Of a DNA stretch of 64,000 bases, positions 47,291 to 58,700 are shown piece by piece; the first letter of the stretch is position 1; the number at the start of each line of letters is the position of its first letter. The notes below the pieces were generated by a model that worked only from the letters and a program-made list of their open reading frames with translations, did no database searches and was not told the DNA's origin. The DNA is from Pisolithus tinctorius (taxonomy: Eukaryota; Basidiomycota; Agaricomycetes; Boletales; Pisolithaceae): contig JANFAH010000014.1 in assembly GCA_024663395.1 (NCBI GenBank), positions 992,001 through 1,056,000 on the forward strand, written 5' to 3'. A program made the position numbers and the translations under genes.

Positions 47291-49430
47291 TCAGAAATCA
47301 CCAAGGTCAACTTCTATGCTTTCAATGAGCGAAGCTTCCAAACTCTTGCTCGGTGATGTTTGCAACGTAGAGATAACAGATGTCGGTATGGGCGATATCG
47401 GACGTACGGCCGGCGTTGATTGCGCTCCTAGTATAGGCGTTGTAGTTGCGCTGCCATTCGGCGTTGCTGACCTGTTGATTGCATGAGACGAATAGAATAA
47501 TAGTGTCAAATGTAAGTGAGACCATGTAATGCGGTGAGGAAGGACGAACCTAGATGGGTTATTAAGAAATCTTGGCGTCGCCTTTAGCTTGGCGCTCGAC
47601 TCGGGGGTGGCTGTCCCTGAAAGTCCAGCAGCAGCCAATTTACGTTCTCTGCGTTTCCGCTCGGCCTCGAACTCTGCCCTGCGCACGGCTTCCAAATTGG
47701 CCTTGCGATTCCGCTCATTTACTTTCGCAAGTTTGTCGGCAAGGGATTCCTCCTCTTCCCGTACATTCTGTAGGGCAGGAAGTTCCTTGAGCTTTGCTTC
47801 GATATCCTCAAGTTCAGTGTAGTCATGCCGTCGCATGGCCAACGTTCTGGCTTGCATAAGACGTGAACGCTCCATTGTGATCGCCGCTGCACTTTGTTGA
47901 TGACTCAATTGGTTCTTGCGCGCGAGCATTGCTGAAATGTCACTCTGAAAGAGTGCTTAATATGGTAAGACGGATCAAATGGAGCGCGCAGACCTCGGTG
48001 TAAGGTTGTGTAGAGAGCTTCTCGAGTTGTGCAACCTTTTTCTCTACCTGCCGTTTCGAGGGCAGTTTCACGTCGTCGACGGCACAAACCTTCACCAACC
48101 GCTCAAATTCCTTCTATAGTCTACTTTTCAGGGCATACTCGTGAGTAGAGACAGAGGGGCACGGACCGGATCAAATATCGCATTCGATACTTTGTCCATA
48201 GTGAAACTCTTCACAGACTTGCCGTGTTTGAGTTCAAGCATCTGGTTGACCGTCTGGTCGTTTATCTTGTACGGTCTTACAAGATTGGCTCCAAGGTCTT
48301 CCGGAGTACGTTGGATACCCTTTACACCTGGGACGGGACCAAGACTTACTTATAACTTCGCATAATCGATACACTGGCTCGTTGTCCTCGCTGCCAATGA
48401 GATAGCGGACCCAGGCACCTTATGACAACCTAAGCCTGGCTGAGCAAGGTCCTCATGTTTGGACTCGCCTTTGACATAGTCCTCAAACCACGGCGCCATG
48501 CAATACTTTGCAAGCATGTCGCGCGTGAGTCTACATGCACTGAGATCGCTTAAGGCAACGGGTTCGTCATCGGGGTCAGGTTGTTTAGAGTACAGCTTGC
48601 GTTCCCTCTCTTCTTCTTCTTCGTATTTGCTTATTTGGCCGTCTTCTTCTTCACCAGAAGAGGTCTCCATATCCATGGGTGATGAAGAACGATCCCGCTT
48701 CGGAGAGTCGGTCCGCACCTAACGGAGGGATAAGACTGAGCGCAGGACATTGCACTGGCAAACATACACGCTTCTTCTCATCTTTTGCCTTGCGTTTTGC
48801 CTTTAGCTCGTCAAGCTTTCGCGATTTCTCCTTGGTAGCTCCTCTCACTGCATGCTGGCCTACGAATGAAATGAAGTAAGAGCGTATTACGCAAGCGCGC
48901 AAACGAGTGGCGAGTACGTTTGGCTGCTTTTGACACGCTATCGGCGTCATTTGAAGCGCCCTTTTGCTGTCTAATCATCTCTTGCAGCCTACGCCTGTCT
49001 TGGATTTTCTGCATTTGTTCCAGGCGCTCAGTAAGGATTGCCTCGCGTTCAACTTCCGGCATGGCGAGCAGTCTTTCGTAGCAAGTAAGGACAATCCGAT
49101 TTTGCAAGCATGGGGTCAAACACTACGTTCCACCACGACTAATGCTGCACGCACCTTTCTCGGTCCGATTCGTCCTCGTATTTGCCCTCTATAGGGTATG
49201 GATTCACTTCCGCACCCTCCTCGCTCTCCGGTTCATTCTCGGAACTGGACAAACTACTGCAAGGTGTATGAAATCGCTACAACAAAACCATGGAATATCT
49301 GGGCTCACTTGGACTTGCGTTTCTTCACTACCGACGGTTTCGAGCTGGACGACTGTCTCTTTCGTTTCTTCTCCGTTGCACCTGCGAGTTCGAGGAGTTC
49401 GTCGTCAATGTCGCCGTCGGTATCAGACAT
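47291..49430 (-). CDS. RTF1: PAF1-complex subunit RTF1 (Plus3 domain)
   Basis: RNA polymerase II elongation factor. Its Plus3 domain binds phosphorylated Spt5 repeats, and its histone-modification part promotes H2B ubiquitylation. It starts MSDTDGDIDDELLELAG, an acidic/basic N-terminus (KKRKRQSSSSKPSVVKKRKS). Next are LAMPEVEREAILTERLEQMQ and a Lys-rich helix (EKSRKLDELKAKRKAKDEKK). The Plus3 domain follows (ACRLTRDMLAKYCMAPWFED, then YVKG and AWVRYLIGSEDNEPVYRLCE, LVRPYKINDQTVNQMLELKH). The C-terminal coiled coil contains MQARTLAMRRHDYTELEDIE and SLADKLAKVNERNRK. An intron interrupts VKG/AWV. A CACGTG box lies 112-117 bp upstream of the ATG. The C-terminal exon ends EVDLGDF, 184 bp from the CND1 stop. 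Confidence 0.92.
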
Positions 49431-49591
49431 AATGAGGCCCAGAGCAGCAGAGTTAACAGTATGGCAAGGAAGAAAACAATTACGGCGCCGACGAACACAG
49501 GACCGATTGTTTGGTCATGTTTGCATCGAGAGGGGGAAAACCACGTGACAAAACCCCTATAGCATGGAGAAGTAAAGTACACAGCGCACGA

Positions 49592-51308
49592 CTAGCTTTG
49601 TTCTGCCAGAACAACCTTTTTTCTCTCCGCCTTTGGCTTGCTTTCTCCTGCACGCGTGTGTTTCCGCCGACGCTCTTCCTTGACCCGTTGGGCCTCGAGC
49701 ATGGTCTGCTTGAGTTTTGCTGCCTCATGGACAGCTTTAGATAGATGTCGTGCCCTGGAAAATAAATTGTAAATATCGTACAGTCAAGACTGCCAATGGA
49801 ACGTTTCCCTTACCTTGAGATTTTTCCGACCTCCTGGTCATACTTCCACCTTTCCTTCAGACTCTCACGATATTCCATCGCGGCGCGTTCCCTCGCAGTG
49901 ATGATCCCAAGCTTCTCATGCGCCTTTGCCTTCCATATCCTCACATTCCCATCATCCGACCCACTGATCACGAATCGCGCGTCCGCAGTGAATACTGTGG
50001 ATGAAACGCTGCATATTGTTTACATTACAATACCTTGAAGTGCATGTCAAGCCAACGTACCGTTGCATTCGTTTCGTGTGATAGACCTCCGGACGCGTGC
50101 CCTTGCCTTCCTTCCATATCCGCACCGTCCGATCCCATCCTCCGCTCACGAACTCGAGTCCCGTGGGACTCCAATCGCAACTCATGACCGCCGAAACATG
50201 TGCCTTGTAAATCTGTGTAGGATTGGATAGTTGCCGAACGTCGAAGGTATACAGGTTATGATCCTCCGACGCGAGCAGCACCAGCGTGGGTAAAGTCGGC
50301 GACCAAGCAAGCGCATTGCTTCGCATTTGCATGGTCACCCTCCGTTCCGCCTTCCCGGAACGAATGTCGTAAAGGGTAAAACTACGATCCGAACCGATGC
50401 TCCCCAAGACTGAGGTCTCGCTAAGATTGAACCGTACAGAAGTGACCGTCTCCGTGGCAGTAGGAAACGTAAGGTTTGATACAGCGGCAGTTCTGTGACA
50501 AGAGAGTATACGCATAAGACGCCAGCAGGCAAACGAACCAGGAATGGACGGACTTTGTTTCATCCCATATTTGAACAATATTTGATGCCGTAGCAAAGAT
50601 CGGGTCGGAGCGGTGATGATCTATTGAACTAGCAATGCTGGTCAGTTGGGACGACATCACCATAAGCGACGACCATACTTGAACGGCGATTTTCCGGAGA
50701 AGATATGGAGTGGTTTTTGTTGCTATCAAAGGGTTCAAATCTGGTACAGGCACTAGGCAAATCGACTCACAACTTCCTCGTCCCGTGGCGAAATGTCCCA
50801 GAATTTGATGTTGGTATCCACACCACAACTAAGCAGTCCGTTGTCTTGCGAAAAGCACAGGCCCGATACTTTTCCTTGGTGTGCGTCTTGTATCCGATGT
50901 ACCTGTTTTTGCTCGGCGATGTCATGCACGAGTATCCCTGGTACAACGCCCCTCTATAAACAGTGCGACACAGACATATGAGTGACATACCTCCATCCCA
51001 GCTACCACTTGCGACAGTGTTAAGCGTGCCAGGCCTTCTGCATAGTACTTCTATGGCATCGATGTGTCCCTCCAACGCTCTTAAGAATGGCTTGGCAAAC
51101 ATTCTCTCCATTTTTGCAGCGTTCAGCGCACGCGTACGTTCGCGAGCGCGGGCAAACGGATGCATGAGAGGGTCGAGGTTCCGTGACGTAGGTGTCGGGT
51201 CTCCTGGACGAATGGGCAGATGTGCTGATGGGGCATGCTGGAGGACAGATATTTTCTGCACGTTTTGTTAGCTAGACGACGGGGAACACACGACTGACAT
51301 ACTACCAT
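49592..51308 (-). CDS. SOF1: U3 snoRNP-associated WD40 protein SOF1 (DCAF13)
   Basis: Component of the small-subunit processome for 18S rRNA maturation. The start codon sits alone in the first exon: ATG, donor gtagta, acceptor gtgcag, then KISVLQHAPSAHLPIRPGDP. Next comes the family landmark NLDPLMHPFARARERTRALN AAKMERMFAKPFLRALEGH. WD repeats follow: VSGLCFSQDNGLLSCGVD, VTSVRFNLSETSVLGSIGSD, SFTLYDIRSGKAERRV, ALAWSPTLPTLVLLASED, CDWSPTGLEFVSGGWDRTVR. A Sof1-type C-terminal domain ends it (MEYRESLKERWKYDQEVGKI, RHLSKAVHEAAKLKQTMLEA, QRVKEERRRKHTRAGESKPK). The true end VVLAEQS gives the stop at 49592. Same strand as VPS26 and RTF1, with 154 bp to the VPS26 stop. Confidence 0.93.
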
Positions 51309-51462
51309 CACGCAAGCCTCGACAAATCGCGAACGAGCAACTTGGCGCTACGATGATGATTTTTCTCCGCAAACTAACAGTAGTGTGGGAATATCTACTA
51401 CGACGGTACAACCCCTGTTCACAAGGACAAGAATTACATTAACTACTCCTATTACAAGAAGG

Positions 51463-52725
51463 CTAGTTCTGAAACGATCGTCAGCGACGGTTCGTTGAAG
51501 CAATATTGGCGTCACCTCTGGGATTCTAAAGATCGTGATTTCCTTAGGCGATACTCAGTACAAGAGGACGCCGTTTCGTACAGTGCTCACCTGTTGCTTG
51601 AAGTATCGTCGATTCTCTTCGTCGACAAGAACTAAGTTGAGGTAGTACCGCACGCTGAACTTCTTGTTCACCTCACGGAACGTGGGTGTTAAGTCAAAAC
51701 CACCGAGGAAAAGTCGAATGGGAATGGTTTCGCCTGCGTGAAGGATATCAAGTCTGCCTACCCCACCCTTACCCATAGCCTCTACTCACCCCGCACTGGA
51801 GCACCATCCATGATCTCAAACTTGGTAATGGTTTCACTCTCGTTATACTGATTCGGTGGAGATCCGGTGGTTTCCCGGCGAATAATGGAGAGTTCCATAT
51901 GTTTGATCTTGATCCGTACGAGTAGGAAATAAATCTTGCCAACGATGACGTCCTTGAGATGATATCTAAGGGACCATATAAGCCCTCCGCAGCATGACCG
52001 TGTACAACTATACGTGCTTCGACTTGTTATACTCGAACTCGATGTGCAAGCAGTCCTCGATACCGACTTCCATCTTGATGGCATTGTTGCTGTCAGGTGG
52101 CATGCGGTACGAGTGAACCCATATATCCTTGTCTTTTGTGACCTCTGCTAGCCGGCGCGACACAGTTACTCGAACAAAATACCTTTAGGCCGCTAAGTAG
52201 GTTGTAAAATGAGAGGTCGTTCTCTGCGCACCGTAATTTAACGTTTATCCCATGATAACTCTCGTACTGTTTCTCCACATTCTTGAAGAAGAAGTCAAAC
52301 GTCTGGGCCTGGCGTAAATCACCTGGAGCAGCTAAATCTTGGGACAAAGACAAGAACTCGTGGTGGTGCCCTCGATCGTAGAACAGATCTGTGTCGTTAT
52401 GTTTGGTGGAACAGCCTCGTGCGAAGGCATACCAACTGCACACTTACCGATACTTCCAATGAATTCGACTTTAATACCGTCATGGGTTACCCTCTTTCCG
52501 TCTCTCACACGTATTGTTACCTGCCCGTTTTGCGGCCGTTGAAGTGGTAAGTTCTGGAACGGAATCAACCTAAACACCCACCTGGCCGCTTATTGAGTCG
52601 CCATCATAATAAATAGGACATGATATAGTTTTGTCTTTGTCCGTCTTCATGTCCACCTGCTTTCTCAACTCCTCCCCTTCCAACTTGATGTCGACGTCGA
52701 CTGGTGAGGCAAAGAAGTACGCCAT
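51463..52725 (-). CDS. VPS26: Retromer subunit VPS26
   Basis: Arrestin-fold subunit of the retromer, which recycles receptors from endosomes to the Golgi. It starts MAYFFASPVDVDIKLEGEEL and continues RKQVDMKTDKDKTISCPIYY, DGDSISGQV, IRVRDGKRVTHDGIKVEFIG, FYDRGHHHEFLSLSQDLAAP, GDLRQAQTFDFFFKNVEKQY, then [60 protein letters not shown] and LFLGGFDLTPTFREVNKKFS. The last exons read RRYFKQQ | EITIFRIPE | N stop; the final 51-bp intron (gtgacg...tttcag) places the stop at 51463 and avoids a random-looking hydrophobic tail. About 300 residues, the usual size. It is divergent from the Nudix gene over 148 bp, with a CACGTG at 52816-52821. Confidence 0.94.
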
Positions 52726-52873
52726 GACGTCTGGCCTACAAGCGCTGCGGCTTGAGTGAAGTACTAGCCGAGTACAAATCTCCGATGAGACGCGTCTCCA
52801 CACACAGCGCTCGATCACGTGGACAACTTGCTGTAAATATACTACCTGCCCCAAGCACAGTACTCTGGGTGGG
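52726..52873. promoter_or_regulatory. Divergent promoter VPS26 / Nudix gene with CACGTG
   Basis: 148 bp between start codons, with one CACGTG at 52816-52821 (91 bp before VPS26, 53 bp before the Nudix ATG). No TATA box is evident. Confidence 0.55.
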
Positions 52874-54219
52874 ATGGCTACGAACTCTAGGGATTCGGAT
52901 TTAGGATTCCTAGACCTCGTCAATGCTTGCGATAACTTCAGACTTCCCGCCAATCATCGTGCTGACATCCCTTTATCCTCGTCTACCCAGGATACCCTAG
53001 TACCATGGACTCTAACTCAGTCACTTGATAGTCCCGTGGTAGGCCTGCTCAAACCTGAAATCATAGACCTCTTGCGCGAGGAAGAAGATGGGTCTTGGGT
53101 CATCCCCGATCCGGCCAGCGTGTCTCGAACTGCCTATCGGGTGAGCTTCCACCCGTCAATCGATACGCCCGCGAAGCGCACAAAGGTCATGAGGAAACTC
53201 TGTGAGGGATGGCGCGACAGCGGCACGATATACCAGGACATCATCGGACCGAAGAAATGGCGAAACGAGATGTACCCTGTGTACCGCAATCCCTTTGGCG
53301 TTCACCGTGCCCACGACCCGAAGGCGGGGGATGATGATTCGGACGATAGTAACTACGCCTTCGAGATGGAACGTTCCGCCTGTGTCCTGTTCGGCGTGGT
53401 TACGTATGGCGTACACATGACGATCTATCAACAGACAAATGGTAACGAGATCCAGATATGGGTCCCCACCCGTTCGCGAACGAAGCAGACGTGAATCCCC
53501 CTCATAATCAGTGCCTTCGATCATCACTGACAGACCGTCGTAACCAATAGGTGGCCAGGGTGTCTAGATAACAGCGCTGCGGGAGGCATCCCGAGTGGCA
53601 TGTCTGCATTTGATAGCATCGTTAAAGAGGCTGCAGAGGAGGCGAGTATAGACGAGGATATCACTAGGAGGTATGCGAAATGCGCAGGATCCATCAGTTA
53701 CTACCTCCAGTGAGTTCAGTCTAGCAGTGTATGTACCTCTTCTTGGCTGAAGGAGCAATAGAACTTCAGCAGGTTGGTTACAACCCGGAGTCCAGTATGT
53801 GCACTAGGATTGTCGCGCTTATGTGCCTGATCTGGCACGTTAAGATATGTCTACGACATGAAGATACCTGACGATATTGACCCCATGCTCTTCCAACCGA
53901 AACCTGCGGACGGTGAAGTCGAATCTTTTGACGTGAGGGCGAGGTGGTCGGCCACTTGAATGAAACACTCATATCACAACAGCTTCTTCCACTCCATGTG
54001 GTCATTAGCAAGATGAAGCAGGGGCTTTTTAAGGCAAATTGTGCTCTTGGTATGGAATTCATCCTGCAGTCCCAAATCGGGTCAGACTTATGCTCGCAAA
54101 TTGTATTAGTGTTGATTGATTTCCTTATCCGTCATGGGTACTTGACACCAGAAAATGATCCCAATTTTATGGAAATTGTTACAAGATTACATGGGAGGTT
54201 CCACTATGATAGGTGGTAG
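52874..54219 (+). CDS. Nudix hydrolase, thiamine-pyrophosphokinase-related (DUF4743)
   Basis: Member of the Nudix group found next to or fused with thiamine pyrophosphokinase in fungi (yeast YJR142W type), thought to hydrolyse oxidised thiamine diphosphate forms. About 356 residues: an N-terminal DUF4743 domain (DLGFLDLVNACDNFRLP ... VHMTIYQQTNGNEIQIWVPT RSRTKQT), then WPGCLDNSAAGGIPSGMSA and the Nudix box. The box reads GGIPSGMSAFDSIVKEAAEE ASI: the catalytic Glu residues of EAAEE are kept, while Lys stands for the usual Arg and Met for the first Glu. The sequence continues SISYYLQTSAGWLQPGVQ, YVYDMKIPDDIDP and VLIDFLIRHGYLTPEND. Five introns were checked for phase. The CpG-free block begins about 56 bp past its stop. 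Confidence 0.87.
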
Positions 54220-54275
54220 CTCGAAGATGTGGCTGATACTTATAACAATCATCTTAGTGTTGACATTTTCTGCCG

Positions 54276-55595
54276 ATGCTGCATTGGCAATCCCTGGGAT
54301 TTGTTATAGATTCTATGGGGAAACCATAGTTCCTTCATAATAGTCATAGTGGCCATGGATTCCATGGGAAATGCTACCTGTGTTATGAACTGGATTATGA
54401 ATGATGTACTAAGTGCAGTCTAAGTATCACTAAGGTAAATCATAGCAAAAAAAAAAGCAATAGAAAACATAAAATGACCAAAAACCCCTTAGTAGGAAGC
54501 ACCTAACCCCTACACCAGGCTTGACAATGTGCCAGTGCAGCCAACTGTGTTATATGTACCCCACTTGCTCCATTGCTACTGGGTTGGTTGCACTGCCACA
54601 TGTCATACATTTTTGGCATGCTCCTTTTTCAAATCATTGCTGTCATTGCCATCCTGCCATTCAGAACAGTGTACATCACTTTTCATCTGAAGGCTGCACA
54701 TGTGCATGTTACTGCACATCTCTGTGCATACCTGTACATTTCCTTTCCATTCTGTCCCTTTCCATTTTCTTCCAGTTCCTTTGACTCATTTCTGCTGTGT
54801 ATCACTGCCCCTCACTGCATGGGCCTGTGCTGCTGTGGTCAGTATGGCAGTGCCTTAAGATACAATCATTTATTTGTCTCCTTTTGTGTCTGCTGTGTTG
54901 AATACTTAGAGTTTGTACTTCCACCCCCCATAGGTATATAACCCCAAGATGATACTCTGTATTCCCTAGATTCTTTCTATCTTACAATTCACCTCCTTTC
55001 TACCATACTTGTTGCCTCTGAGGGTCATCCTCATAAAGCCAAGTGTCCAAGGACCACTTCAAGTAGAGGAAGTCACATGACTCATACATTAAGTGGTGGA
55101 CCATAGGGGCTATGACATGTTTGGCCTTCAGGTGCCTCTGCCTTTATCATGACTAGTCCATTTGATGAAGTCACCTGGAGTGTTGCATAACAAACTGGGG
55201 AAAAAAGCAGTGGTGCTACAAGACATGCAGGAATAAATATGCAATCTAACACCATAGTAGTCCTTGGTTTTTTGCTGCCTTGCAATCACCCATCTTTGCC
55301 TCTTCTGAGACCTCTCTGCAAATACACAATGTGATAACCAGTTTTCACTGGGAATGAAGGTTGGTGAAGGTATGTTGGTAACAATGTGACACCAGTTCTA
55401 TGAGCATCAGAGAATTCAAGTGGACTTAAACTCAGACTTCACAATCTACATTGACACTTCATGCCTATCTCCTAGTATATAAAAGGGCCTGTAACAGATA
55501 ATGGATGGTTACTGTTTTCCCCCTACTTTAAATACAGATCAGAGTCTGGATAATTAAATAGCACAACTTGAGGAGGTCTCTTTGTGTCTACATTA
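54276..55595. other. CpG-free block, probable decayed transposable element
   Basis: No CG dinucleotide occurs for 1,320 bp (the flanking ones are at 54274 and 55596), while neighbouring genes have several per 60 bases. TG and CA words are very frequent. It holds only short frames and no long one. A TATAAAAG-like promoter word lies at about 55476 and tatataacccc at about 54935. This composition fits long-term cytosine methylation at CpG followed by deamination, usual for silenced repeats in basidiomycetes. The block sits exactly between two convergent gene ends, so it disrupts nothing. The element type cannot be named; a solo LTR is possible. Confidence 0.7.
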
Positions 55596-55728
55596 CGAGT
55601 ACCAAACTTCACATCCAAGTCACATATATTAAGTCTGCCTATAATTAGTGTAGGACATGCATGATCAGTCTCGTTGGCTACCGTATATACATCATCATAT
55701 ATGTTAACCGTCACCAATGATTAGCTGT

Positions 55729-58700
55729 TTACTTTCGCTTTGTCGGCCAGAATGGCTTAGTACGGAGACGGAATAAATACGTCAGCACAAAGATAGCTAC
55801 CGTCTGTTCCAATTAATGAGCAAAGGCTTGGGTCAGTCTCCTTTAATTGCACCATGCCTATTGAGTTCACTTACGTTAAAGCCTGTGAAGCCGAGCAGTA
55901 CTCCAACGTCCCTCCAGCGGTGCTGGTACATGATGTTGAAGTTCGAACCCAGATACTGATCCGTGGTACGGTAGGGGCAGTAGTTGCACGCTGACGTTGC
56001 GGAAGAATTCGTCAAATATCCGCCCACTTCACTAATGAACGTCGTCATATAATCTCCGCAGGTCATGTTTGAGGGAGGCTGGATAACCACAAGCTCTGTG
56101 GTGGAGCAATTGATATCCATGTTGCCAACGGCTGCAAAGTGGATGTAACTTCCATAGAATCCGCAGGCACCTTACTATTGACATACCTTCACCAATGAGT
56201 CCGTCGATGAGATAAGAGAAAGGAGAGGTCCAATACATCCACTTCCACCATTTCAACTGTGAGAAGGGCTGAAGTACGCCGTCACTGTCAACAATACCGA
56301 TTAGCCGCAAGCCAGCTGACGATGGAAAAATGTGCAGACTTACAAGATAATGGTGAACACGAATAGCGAGCTGAAGAGCATAGTGGCAATGGTTGGGGTT
56401 GGAGCCAGTGCTGCGAACGCCTGGCCACATGTGGTATAATAGATCGGGAAAATGACGCCAAAGAAAAGGAAATAGTAAGCGGCGCGAGACGTTGCTAGGC
56501 CTACAGTCCAGTAGAAAGAGACAAAAAACAGAGAAGCGCCAAGCACGTTCCAGGGTAGCTCAATGATGAGATGAGAAGTAAGGAAAGCCGTCCAGGAGTA
56601 CATCCGTGAGGGTCGTTCACGGATTTCGTAAATCTGTCGTACGGAAATGTATATGGATTGCATCTGCTGCACAAGACCTACGCAGCACATCGATGCCATG
56701 AAGACAGCCTATCCGGACATGATAAGCACGGAATGCGCAGCCAACATGTAGAATAACTCACGAAGAGCTTGTTTTGCGTGCCCTGAATAGTGTCATTGGC
56801 TTGGAAGAACACAAGCCCGATGATAAAGCCCGCAGCAATATTAAGTACGACCTTGGACATCATGTATGTCGGATTTCTCCAATAACTGACCAAACCACGT
56901 TCGGTGAGCATCAAAAACTGCGTCATCCAGGATGTTGCAAATCTTGAACACAAGTGAGTAACATGGGTTTCAACGACGGGGCGACTTTGTCCTTCTGTGT
57001 GAAGCTGCTCAATTTCACTGGCAAGCTCAGCTGCTTCCGGGGAGGCCTTCCATACTGCGTGCCAGTCAATTTCAGAGGTTGCAGTGGCTCCCGCTCCGAT
57101 AACGTCGAGGATATACTCAGCACTAGAAGACAATCGGTCATGCCAAAATCGGGAGGCGCATGCAGGACGACTTACGGATTCGCGCCAGGATCACATGAGG
57201 GAGCACCGTTCCTTTGGAAGTAACCTAGTAAGGTCGATGACATCTCGCCAATATCACCAAAGTATACCGTCTGGCCGCCCTTGCGCAACAGAAGCAGGCG
57301 ATCAAACATTTGGAAAAGTTCACCTGAAGGCTGGTGTATACTATGAAATAGGTGAGGTCGACGGAGAACGACGTCTAAGAGTTAAAAAGCGCTCACGTGC
57401 AAAGGATAGCTTGCCCATGGTTAGCTAGTTCACGGAGAACCTTGACGATAGCCCATGCTGACTGGGAATCCAGACCTGAGGTCGGCTCGTCCAGAAAGAG
57501 TAATAACTTGGGCTACCATACATGTAAGCTATCGTGGCACCAGTGCGCGAAATTGCTGAACTTACTTTGGCGGCCAACTCAACACCAATGGTAGTTCTCT
57601 TTTTATGCTCGACTCCCAGCGAACCAACAATTGCATTAGCGTACGCCTCCAGGCCAACCATCTTCAAGCATTTGTCGACACTATATCGAAGGTCAGAATG
57701 CGACTGACAGTGCCAGAAGTACGGAGAACTCACTAGGCTTCTTTCTCCTCTAGTGGAACTGACTCTGGTTGACGAAGTTTGGCAGAGAATAGTAACGCTT
57801 CTCGTACTGTTGCCTCTGGAAGGTGGGTATCCATTTGTTGACAATAACCCCTAAATACCCGATGAATATAAACAACCCGTTAGTGTAACATGCACTTACA
57901 CTTGAGCTTGGAAATTTGCGGGGAGAGGACGTCCATTGACGAAACGATCGCCCAAGATAATGCCAGTCGAAACACGCTGAGCGAGAACGTTCAACAATGT
58001 AGTCTGAATGGGTATTGTCAATGCGAACGATAACATGAGGTGTCGAGGCCAACACACCTTGCCGGCTCCAGACTCTCCCACGAGCGCGGTGAGTTTACCG
58101 GGAGCAACGTAACCAGACACATCGTCTAAAAGCTTCCTTTCGCCACCTTTGACAGGGACAACGTATTCGATGTGATTCCACGAGAAAATATCCGGGTGAA
58201 CATGAGGATCTAATGCTGATTTCTCATTCGGTGCCTCTATAACAGGCGTCTCGAGTTTGCTCGACATGGATTGAACACATTTCTCTTCGTCATTCCTACC
58301 AGACATGAGGAGATTGGTCCCTTGTTTGAAGAGGGTAATGGACGTTGTAATCGCGTAGGACACGTTCTTCTCGGTCATGATAAGCAAAAATATGAGGAAT
58401 CCTAGGAGGAATGAACACATGATACCGAAATTCTGCGTGCAAAAAAGCTCAACATTCAACTCATGCTGCGCAGGCGAAATACTTACCCTCCAGAGATTAT
58501 CGTATTTATAACCGAAGGCATAATATAAGAAAGTGTTCCCGTCCACGGTTGACTGACCCGGTTGGGATCCAACCGTCGTGCACACTTGATTGGCGCTCGA
58601 GATATTTTCGTATCCAGGACCTTGAGGGACTAGCGTCGTGCACGTTCCCTGAATGGTGTGGAACTCGTTGACCATCAGTGCTTCAAAGCCATATCGGATA

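Noticed and set aside
51348..51462. Longer C-terminus for VPS26 by reading through to a stop at 51348
   Set aside because: The added residues look random and would leave 39 bp before the SOF1 start; the 51-bp intron gives the expected short end.
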